NCBI GenBank assembly: GCA_946480085.1
Contig: CAMLHZ010000006.1
Location: 1-64,000 of the forward strand
Length of the DNA stretch: 64,000 nucleotides
Direction: 5' to 3'
Source of the DNA: an uncultured Flavobacteriales bacterium
GTDB lineage: Bacteria > Bacteroidota > Bacteroidia > Flavobacteriales > Crocinitomicaceae
The position numbers were made by a program, and so were the translations under genes. Shown here in pieces: positions 57,831-64,000 of the stretch. How positions within the stretch are numbered: the stretch's first letter is position 1; each line of letters begins with the position of its first letter. The notes below the pieces were generated by a model, which did not search any database, was not told where the DNA came from, and worked only from the letters and a program-made list of their open reading frames with translations.

Positions 57831-59285
57831 TTATGATATCAATTGTCTCAGCAATGCTGAAGTTGTTTTCGGATCTGCCTTTCCACCGGAAGCCTTCATG
57901 ATTTGACCCATGAAAAATCCTGTCAATTGGTTTTCACCGCTCTTAAAACGTTCGAATTCTGCCGGATGTTGCTTGAAAACGTCCTCAATTAACGTTTTTA
58001 AACTATTCTCATCCGATTCCTGAATAATGTTCAATGTATTCGCCAATTCCTGTACATCGCTATCAGGTGCAGCAATAAGTGCCGGGAAAAGCTTTTGTGA
58101 AACAGCCGAATGCGAAACTTTTCCACTGTCGATCAAGGCAATCATCGAAGCAAGTGTTTTTCCAGAAACAGGGAAATCTTCAATTTCCAACCCGTTTTGG
58201 TTGAGATAAGACTTCACGTCTCCCATAACCCAGTTAGCTGCTCCTTTAAAGTTCTTTGTTTCTGCAACCACTGATTCGAAGTAAAGCGCAATTCCTTTTG
58301 AATCGGTCAATACATTCGCATCGTATTCAGATAATCCGAATTCGTTGATGTATTTATGTAAAAGCGTTCGCGGAAGTGGCGGCATTTTCGCTTTCACTTG
58401 TGCAATGCTGGTTTCATCCACCGTAATTGGTTGTAAATCCGGTTCAGGAAAATAACGGTAATCGTTGGCAGCTTCTTTTGAACGCATAGAAATAGTAATT
58501 CCTTTCAAGGCATCAAAAGAACGTGTTTCCTGAGGAATGTTCTCTCCTTTTTCTACGGCTTCAATCTGACGTTCAACTTCAAACTCAATTGCACGTTGTA
58601 CGTTTCTGATCGAGTTCATGTTTTTTACTTCCACTTTGGTTCCAAATTCAGGAGCACCTTTTAAACGTACAGAAACGTTGGCGTCGCATCGCATTGATCC
58701 TTCTTCCATGTTTCCGTCACAGATATCAAGGTAACGCACCAAACGACGAACTTCTGTTAAGTAATTGTATGCTTCCTGACTCGAACGAAGATCCGGCTCA
58801 GAAACAATTTCCAAAAGCGGAGTTCCTGCACGATTCAAGTCGATCAATGTATCGTAAACATCAATATCGTGAATTGATTTTCCGGCATCTTCTTCCATGT
58901 GAATACGCGTTAAACCAATTTCTTTCTCTGTTCCGTTTTCGTCTTTAATGAAAATAGATCCACCAGTACAAATCGGAGTTGTATCTTGCGTAATTTGATA
59001 TCCTTTCGGAAGATCGGGGTAGAAATAGTTTTTGCGTGCAAAATATTGATCAGGTGCAATTTGAGCATTAACCGCCAAACCAAGTTTGATGGCAAATTCA
59101 ATGGTTTTGCTATTCATTACTGGTAAAGTTCCGGGATGACCAAGTGTAATAACACTTACATTGGTGTTCGGAGCTGAACCGTATTCGTTGATATCGCTTG
59201 AGTACGCTTTTGTTTTCGTCAACATTTGCGCGTGAACTTCTAAACCAATTACAACTTCGTATTTATCTCTTGTTTCTGTACTCAT
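57831..59285 (-). CDS. gatB: Aspartyl/glutamyl-tRNA amidotransferase subunit B
   Basis: 484-aa subunit of GatCAB, which converts Glu-tRNA(Gln) or Asp-tRNA(Asn) to the amidated form. Kinase-like domain motifs are intact: YEVVIGLEVHAQMLTKTKAY, GHPGTLPVMN, YFYPDLPKGYQITQ, HMEEDAGKSIHD, DLNRAGTPLLEIVSEPDLRS, GSMRCDANVSVR, KVEVKNMNSIRNVQRAIEFE, YRYFPEPDLQP. The C-terminal YqeY-like tRNA-binding helices follow to the end (LTGFFMGQIMKASGGKADPK). Full length. Preceded by an 83-nt gap full of short repeats and followed 1 nt later by a tlpA gene. gatA and gatC are not in the window. Confidence 0.97.
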   Translation of the reverse strand: MSTETRDKYEVVIGLEVHAQMLTKTKAYSSDINEYGSAPNTNVSVITLGHPGTLPVMNSKTIEFAIKLGLAVNAQIAPDQYFARKNYFYPDLPKGYQITQDTTPICTGGSIFIKDENGTEKEIGLTRIHMEEDAGKSIHDIDVYDTLIDLNRAGTPLLEIVSEPDLRSSQEAYNYLTEVRRLVRYLDICDGNMEEGSMRCDANVSVRLKGAPEFGTKVEVKNMNSIRNVQRAIEFEVERQIEAVEKGENIPQETRSFDALKGITISMRSKEAANDYRYFPEPDLQPITVDETSIAQVKAKMPPLPRTLLHKYINEFGLSEYDANVLTDSKGIALYFESVVAETKNFKGAANWVMGDVKSYLNQNGLEIEDFPVSGKTLASMIALIDSGKVSHSAVSQKLFPALIAAPDSDVQELANTLNIIQESDENSLKTLIEDVFKQHPAEFERFKSGENQLTGFFMGQIMKASGGKADPKTTSALLRQLIS

Positions 59286-59290
59286 TTTTC

Positions 59291-59365
59291 AAGACTTGAG
59301 ACGAAAGACTTGAGACGAAAGACTAAGAACATATCTGTCTTCAGTCTTTTGTCTTCGGTCTTATG
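59291..59365. repeat. Tandem and inverted GACTTGAGACGAA-type repeat
   Basis: The 14-nt unit AAGACTTGAGACGA occurs at 59291-59304 and 59305-59318 plus a partial third; the right half is a pyrimidine-rich GTCTT array that can pair with it. Lies between punA and gatB on the same strand. Confidence 0.6.
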
Positions 59366-59368
59366 TCT

Positions 59369-60184
59369 TTATATTTTTGAGATTAATTCACGCATAATCA
59401 ATGTCATCTTCGGCTCCTGACGAGAAGCTACTTCAATAACGTCTTGCAAGCTTACTTTCTGAATTTTTCCGGGAACACCTAAATCTGTAATGATCGAGAT
59501 AGCGAAACAAGGAATTTCCATGTGACGCGCTACAATTACTTCAGGAATAGTTGACATTCCAACTGCATCAGCGCCAATTGCACGAACATAACCGTACTCA
59601 GCAGGAGTTTCCAATGTTGGTCCTGTTAAAGCGGCGTAAGTTCCAACTGCAATTCGAATATCATTTTCTTTTGCAATGTTCTTGGCCATTTCAATCATTT
59701 TATGATCGTAAGGCTCGCTCATATCAGGGAAACGTGGTCCCAATTCATCAATGTTTTTTCCAATTAGCGGGTGAGCAGGGAACAAATTGATGTGATCGTT
59801 CAAGATCATGATCTCACCAACAATGTAATCCGGATTCACACCACCTGAAGCATTACTCACAAACAAACGCTCAATTCCCAACAATTTCATAACGCGAACA
59901 GGGAAAGTAACCTGCTGCATGTTATATCCTTCGTAATAATGGAAACGACCTTGCATTGCAACGACTTGTTTTCCACCTAAGTTTCCGAAGATCAATTTTC
60001 CGGAATGACTTTCAACAGTTGAAACAGGGAAATGAGGAATGTTCTCGTAAGGAATCTCGTCAATAATTTCGATTTCCTTTACCAATCCACCTAATCCGGT
60101 TCCAAGAATAATTCCGATGCTTGGTTTTACCTGCGTTTTTGAGCTGATATAATCAGCTGCCTCTTTCATTTGTGATAACAACAT
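59369..60184 (-). CDS. punA: Purine-nucleoside phosphorylase (trimeric PNP-I type)
   Basis: 271-aa cytosolic enzyme cleaving purine ribonucleosides with phosphate (purine salvage). Signature pieces: IGIILGTGLGGLVKEI, ESHSGKLIFG, MQGRFHYYEGYNMQQVTFPV, FVSNASGGVNPDYIVGEIMI, TYAALTGPTLETPAEYGYVR and ADAVGMSTIPEVIVARHMEI. Length matches the family. Starts within the lpxK 3' end (32-bp overlap; a second ATG at 60169 would give 17 bp). Confidence 0.95.
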   Translation of the reverse strand: MLLSQMKEAADYISSKTQVKPSIGIILGTGLGGLVKEIEIIDEIPYENIPHFPVSTVESHSGKLIFGNLGGKQVVAMQGRFHYYEGYNMQQVTFPVRVMKLLGIERLFVSNASGGVNPDYIVGEIMILNDHINLFPAHPLIGKNIDELGPRFPDMSEPYDHKMIEMAKNIAKENDIRIAVGTYAALTGPTLETPAEYGYVRAIGADAVGMSTIPEVIVARHMEIPCFAISIITDLGVPGKIQKVSLQDVIEVASRQEPKMTLIMRELISKI

Positions 60185-61193
60185 ATTTCTTTATTCGTTG
60201 ATTAAAATCCGTTTGTCTGTCCAGTTCCGTGCGAATGGTTTGTACAAAAACATTTGTGGAAACCGCAAATATTTCTGCCAACCATGGACTCAATTTTACA
60301 AGGTCTTTTTCGGTTGTAACAATTGCACATTCCTGCGGTGCAAAAGTAGCAACTTTTTGTAGAATTTCCCTGATTTCGCCAGCAGTGAAATTGTGGTGGT
60401 CAGCGAATCGATTTAGTTCTACTTTGTGTGCTTTTTCAAAATGGTTTTTCAGTGCTAAAGGTTCAGCTATCGCAGTAATCAGTACCACATGTTTAAAGTC
60501 TTTCCAGGTACTTTCTCCAATGGGTGTTGGAGTGTTATAGTTTACCTTACTGAAATAGATATCCGCTTTGGAAATGGGTAATTTATTGTAGAACTCGGAT
60601 TTTTGAACTTCTGTCAAACTTTCCGGACATTTTGTTACAACAACCAGATCTGCACGCTTAATGCCTGAACGAAACTCACGCAGATTTCCAGCTGGAAAGG
60701 TGAAGTCTCTGAAAACGGGTCGATCGTAAGTCATTAAAACGATATTCAATCCTGCTTTTACTGCACGGTGCTGAAAAGCGTCGTCGAGAAGAATAGGAGA
60801 GTTAGGGTGATTTTTTCGAATCCATTCCACTCCCAAAATGCGTTTTTCAGAAACAACAACCGGAACTTGTCGTTGAAAATACGACCAGTACATCATCGGT
60901 TCATCTCCAATATCCAAAGCAGTGGAATTGGTGTTTGCAATTTGTAATCCTTTGGTTTGGCGACCATAACCACGGGAAAGAATTACCGGATGTTCATCCT
61001 GAAGTAATTCAGTAATTTCTTTGGTTAATGGCGATTTTCCAGTACCTCCAACGGTAATATTTCCGATGCAAATGCTGGCTCCGGGAATTTCAAAACTCTT
61101 TTTCCAGCCTACAGAATAGGAGAAATTCTTGAATGCGACAATTGCGCCGTAAATCAAGTTGAATGGGAGAAGAAGCAACCGAAGGTTTCGCAT
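60153..61193 (-). CDS. lpxK: Tetraacyldisaccharide 4'-kinase
   Basis: 346-aa membrane-associated kinase phosphorylating the 4' position of the lipid A disaccharide to give lipid IVA. An N-terminal hydrophobic amphipathic helix (LRLLLLPFNLIYGAIVAFKN) is followed by the P-loop NITVGGTGKSP (~45-55), SRGYGRQTKG, DIGDEPMM, LLDDAFQH and the family motif DHHNFTAGEI (~264-273). Full length. First gene of the minus-strand cluster and divergent from the histidine kinase gene; with lpxH in the same cluster, two lipid A steps are linked. Confidence 0.95.
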   Translation of the reverse strand: MRNLRLLLLPFNLIYGAIVAFKNFSYSVGWKKSFEIPGASICIGNITVGGTGKSPLTKEITELLQDEHPVILSRGYGRQTKGLQIANTNSTALDIGDEPMMYWSYFQRQVPVVVSEKRILGVEWIRKNHPNSPILLDDAFQHRAVKAGLNIVLMTYDRPVFRDFTFPAGNLREFRSGIKRADLVVVTKCPESLTEVQKSEFYNKLPISKADIYFSKVNYNTPTPIGESTWKDFKHVVLITAIAEPLALKNHFEKAHKVELNRFADHHNFTAGEIREILQKVATFAPQECAIVTTEKDLVKLSPWLAEIFAVSTNVFVQTIRTELDRQTDFNQRIKKYVVITNERGS

Positions 61194-61283
61194 ACTGGCG
61201 AAGATACGATTTACTTCGACATCTTTCGTAACAGCATAGGAGACGGTTGAACGCTCATTTCATGAAATTGCGCTGAAAAATGA

Positions 61284-61291
61284 TATTTTTG
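61284..61291 (+). promoter_or_regulatory. Candidate -7 box TATTTTTG
   Basis: Exact TANNTTTG match 23 nt before the kinase TTG start. The nearest TTG upstream is only 13 nt away, shorter than normal. Confidence 0.3.
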
Positions 61292-61314
61292 TTTAGAACC
61301 ATGATTTACAGATT

Positions 61315-63360
61315 TTGGATAGCTATATCAAAGATATTAACAGGATAAAGGCACTTTTAGAATATGCCGTCATTGATACTCCTCCGGATGAGTATTATGA
61401 TACACTCAATAATCTTGTTTCAACAATTTGTAATACAACCATTTCATTGATCACATTTATTGATGATGAACGACAATGGTACAAATCGAAGATAGGTATG
61501 GATCTTGATGAAGTTCCGGTGGAAGACAGTATTTGTCAATATTCCTTGCACGAAAATGATATTATGGAGATCTCAGACACGCTGCAGGATCAACGGCTTG
61601 TTAATAATCCCCATGTGCAAGTTGAAAATGGGATTCGATTTTATGTCAGTATTCCACTGCGATCTGAGAAGGGTTATGTAATTGGCTCCGTTTGCGCAGC
61701 CGATTTCAAGCCTCAGCATTTGAACGAACTACAAAAACAGTCATTACGTGATGTTGCTAAAATGGTTATGATCCATTTGGAAGCTAAAAAACGTAATCAG
61801 GATATGGGAAGTGAGCTGACAGATGTATTGAACGAAAAGATCAAAATTTCCGAGAAAAGGATCAGAATACAGGAGCAGGTTTACAATAATTTATTGGAAG
61901 CAATTGGACAGTCAAATGCGGTTATTGAGTTCTCTAAAGAGGGTACAATCCTTAATTTGAATCAACAATATGCCGATATGATGGGGTACACGGTTGAAGA
62001 GCTTATTGGGAAGAAACACGCGATGCTGCTTACTGAAACCGACAATGATTTTTTGTGGGAGAAATTAGTGGCAGGTGAACCTTATGCCGGAAAATTTAAA
62101 CGCAAGAACAAGAAAGGTGAAACGATCTGGATTCAGGCTTCTTATAGCCCGGTTATTGATCTGAATGGCGAAATAGATAGGATTACCAATATATCTGTGG
62201 ATATTACAAAAGATGTACTTGCCATAAAATCACTGGAGGAACTCAATAATCAAAAAGACAATTTTATAGCGAATGTGAGTCACGAACTCCGTTCACCAAT
62301 TCATGCAATTTTAGGGTTTACTGATTTATTATTAGAATCGGAAGAGGATGAGAAAAAGCGAAAACAACTCCAATCTGTAAAAACCAGTGGCGACAGTTTA
62401 CTTTATTTGGTGAACGGCATTCTTGATCTGAGTAAGATTGAAGCAGGCTTATTTCAGTTTGACCAATGTGATTTCCGGTTGAGAGAAGTTGTTGAAAATG
62501 TGTTTGCCATCTTAGAAGGAAAAGCAAGAGAGAAGAATCTTTCCTTCAAGTATGAAATTGCCGCGCAGGTTCCTGATTTTATTAAAGGTGATCCAAACAG
62601 ATTGACACAGATATTGATCAATTTATTGGACAATGCCTTAAAGTTCACGGAAAAAGGCGAAGTGAAGTTGATCATTTCGGGAGAACGAACGTCGTCAGGG
62701 CAAGCTGCGTTGACATTCGTTGTTCAGGATACGGGAATTGGTATTTCACCCGATAAGCTGGAAAGTGTTTTTGGTCGTTTTACACAGGCAGAAAGTGATA
62801 CAACCCGTAAATATGGTGGAACTGGTCTTGGATTGAATATTTGTAAGCTCCTGGTTGAAAAACAAGGCGGTACAATTGGGGTGAAAAGTATTCCGAATGA
62901 AAAAACCGAATTCTTTTTTACAATTCATTTCGAAGCGCCAGAAGGAAAAGAACAATTGAGCGAAGAAAATGCTGAATACGATTATAGTTCATTAAAAGGA
63001 AACGTTCTTATGTGCGAAGACAGCAGACTTAACCTGTTTTTTGCTCAGCAGCTTTTTGATATGACGAATCTTGAACTGGACACTGCCAAAAATGGAAAAG
63101 AAGGAATTGAAATGTTCAAACAGAAAAGCTATGATGTGGTTTTAATGGACATCCAGATGCCTGAAATGGACGGTTATCAGGCTACAGAATACATTCGCAA
63201 AGAGCTGGGTTCGAAAACACCAATTATTGCAATCACTGCACATTCCATTACTAAGGAAAAAGAAAAATGCTTTGAAGTTGGAATGAACGATTATCTATCG
63301 AAACCGTTTAAGAAAAACGAATTGTTCGAGAAGATAAGTCATTGGATAAAGACCGAATAG
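61315..63360 (+). CDS. Soluble hybrid histidine kinase (GAF-PAS-HisKA-HATPase-REC)
   Basis: 681-aa signalling protein with no membrane helix, so it senses in the cytoplasm. GAF domain (~17-155: TTISLITFIDDERQWYKSKI, VEDSICQYSLHEND, YVSIPLRSEKGYVIGSVCAA), coiled coil (~150-190), PAS domain (~190-305: SNAVIEFSKEGTILNLNQQY, MMGYTVEELIGKKHAM, WIQASYSPVIDLNGE), HisKA H-box NVSHELRSPIHAILGF (His ~323), HATPase motifs ILINLLDNALKF, DTGIGI, GGTGLGLNICK, and a REC domain VLMDIQMPEMDGYQA with phospho-acceptor Asp ~612. The only available in-frame start is TTG 61315; the ATG at 61301 is out of frame. Output partner unknown. Confidence 0.92.
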   Translation: MDSYIKDINRIKALLEYAVIDTPPDEYYDTLNNLVSTICNTTISLITFIDDERQWYKSKIGMDLDEVPVEDSICQYSLHENDIMEISDTLQDQRLVNNPHVQVENGIRFYVSIPLRSEKGYVIGSVCAADFKPQHLNELQKQSLRDVAKMVMIHLEAKKRNQDMGSELTDVLNEKIKISEKRIRIQEQVYNNLLEAIGQSNAVIEFSKEGTILNLNQQYADMMGYTVEELIGKKHAMLLTETDNDFLWEKLVAGEPYAGKFKRKNKKGETIWIQASYSPVIDLNGEIDRITNISVDITKDVLAIKSLEELNNQKDNFIANVSHELRSPIHAILGFTDLLLESEEDEKKRKQLQSVKTSGDSLLYLVNGILDLSKIEAGLFQFDQCDFRLREVVENVFAILEGKAREKNLSFKYEIAAQVPDFIKGDPNRLTQILINLLDNALKFTEKGEVKLIISGERTSSGQAALTFVVQDTGIGISPDKLESVFGRFTQAESDTTRKYGGTGLGLNICKLLVEKQGGTIGVKSIPNEKTEFFFTIHFEAPEGKEQLSEENAEYDYSSLKGNVLMCEDSRLNLFFAQQLFDMTNLELDTAKNGKEGIEMFKQKSYDVVLMDIQMPEMDGYQATEYIRKELGSKTPIIAITAHSITKEKEKCFEVGMNDYLSKPFKKNELFEKISHWIKTE

Positions 63361-63377
63361 AACTAAATCTTCAGGAA

Positions 63378-63812
63378 TTACTTCGTTCGCACCAATGTGT
63401 TCACATAATAAACATGAGGCCAGTCTTCGATCGTGAGTGAATCGTTCTGGTAATACACGTTGTAGGTATAATAGAAATCTTTCAGTACCATTAACGTGAA
63501 GTATGCAGAATGAGAACTTCCTTCTGAAAAATCACCTGAAGCAAAATCAACATCGGGCTCCTTTAACTCCTTGTCATTCTCAAACATTTGCACTCTTCCG
63601 TTTCGTTTGATCTTTACTTTATAAGTCGTTTCTGTAGATTCAGCATTCAAATTAGGAAGTGGATTTCCGTTATTATCCCCGTTGGGAGAGTGTGAAACGG
63701 TCCACTCGTATTCGCCAGCCATTTCATGAAAAAGTTGTGGATTGCGTTTGATACAAGCAGGGGTGCTGAATAAAACAAGAAGTAGAGAAATTGAAAGTAT
63801 CGACTTAATCAT
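63378..63812 (-). CDS. Small lipoprotein of unknown function
   Basis: 144-aa lipoprotein; lipobox STPAC (Cys ~20). The mature part has a lipocalin-like look: MAGEYEWTVSHSPNGDNNGN near the start, TTYKVKIKRNGRVQMFENDK, AYFTLMVLKDFYYTYNVYYQ and NDSLTIEDWPHVY. No confident family. It converges on the histidine kinase gene with only 17 nt between stops. A TATATTTG box lies 20 nt upstream of its ATG. Confidence 0.75.
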   Translation of the reverse strand: MIKSILSISLLLVLFSTPACIKRNPQLFHEMAGEYEWTVSHSPNGDNNGNPLPNLNAESTETTYKVKIKRNGRVQMFENDKELKEPDVDFASGDFSEGSSHSAYFTLMVLKDFYYTYNVYYQNDSLTIEDWPHVYYVNTLVRTK

Positions 63813-63831
63813 AATTAGGTGTTGAATGAAT

Positions 63832-63839
63832 CAAATATA
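63832..63839 (-). promoter_or_regulatory. Candidate -7 box TATATTTG
   Basis: Minus-strand exact TANNTTTG match 19 nt before the lipoprotein ATG; no TTG -33 at standard spacing. Confidence 0.35.
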
Positions 63840-63908
63840 GGGATTTTTTGGTTCGAATACTTTTCGAAAGTTGGTTGGAAAGATTGAAAACGTAACCATT
63901 TCGCCCAA

Positions 63909-63939
63909 TTGCGAATAGGTTTATTTCTGGCTATATTTG
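63909..63939 (+). promoter_or_regulatory. Promoter of the gene running off the window
   Basis: TTG (63909-63911), 20 nt, then TATATTTG (63932-63939): a full match to the Bacteroidota consensus, 21 nt before the ATG at 63961. Confidence 0.7.
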
Positions 63940-63960
63940 AGACATTCAATTTAAAGCCTA

Positions 63961-64000
63961 TGGAAGAAACGATTTTAAGACAATCGCAAGCAGGATATTT
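63961..64000 (+). CDS. Start of a gene cut by the window edge
   Basis: Thirteen codons (MEETILRQSQAGY) open at an ATG placed correctly behind a consensus promoter. Too short to identify. Confidence 0.5.

Overview
The window reads as chromosomal DNA from a gliding-type Bacteroidota, most likely Flavobacteriales and possibly a Crocinitomicaceae/Fluviicola-like genome; the family-level placement is inference. Evidence: cell-surface proteins with type IX secretion (T9SS) C-terminal signals of both type A and type B, SprB repeats, TlpA/DUF4369 proteins, a TonB-dependent receptor with a carboxypeptidase-like N-terminal domain, AT-rich intergenic DNA, few Shine-Dalgarno sites, and promoters of the Bacteroidota form TTG-N19..21-TANNTTTG.

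Layout. 0-8.6 kb: an orphan single-TM protein, a convergent bidirectional terminator, then a minus-strand run (SprB-repeat T9SS-B adhesin, YARHG lipoprotein, DUF2306 membrane protein, Calx-beta-like T9SS-B protein). 8.3-9.3 kb: an ArsR-type regulator surrounded by three near-identical 24-bp palindromes; a fourth lies at 36.2 kb inside a lipoprotein signal-peptide sequence. 9.3-29.5 kb: a giant RHS/YD locus. A 246-aa leader protein is followed by a tightly coupled operon: a 1887-aa SpvB-like shell protein, 316-aa and 246-aa secreted proteins, and a 3890-aa RHS protein with a ~1000-aa YCF48/BNR-like beta-propeller inserted into its YD-repeat shell and a 264-aa variable tail. A 124-aa membrane protein starts 3 nt after it and is a candidate immunity protein. 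29.5-32.75 kb: an AT-rich accessory tract of small lipoproteins and membrane proteins, a transposase fragment, and clusters of short repeats. This is the most interesting part of the window.

32.8-45.7 kb is mostly housekeeping: an MsbA-like ABC exporter, rpmH (L34, only 53 aa), threonine aldolase, a TonB-dependent receptor, a CYTH protein, a FemAB/GNAT-like protein, a CapD/WbpM-type dehydratase, a 4HBT thioesterase and a MORN-repeat protein, separated by several families of intergenic inverted repeats. 46.0-54.6 kb: a 2864-aa T9SS-A adhesin built from repeated Ig-like units. 54.7-61.2 kb: a minus-strand cluster lpxK-punA-gatB-tlpA-tlpA-lpxH joining lipid A assembly, purine salvage, tRNA amidation and envelope redox proteins. 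61.3-64.0 kb: a soluble hybrid histidine kinase, a lipoprotein, and the first 13 codons of a further gene behind a good promoter.

No rRNA, tRNA, CRISPR array, intact insertion sequence, prophage or riboswitch was recognised. Function calls rest on motif recognition by eye; no database search was possible.
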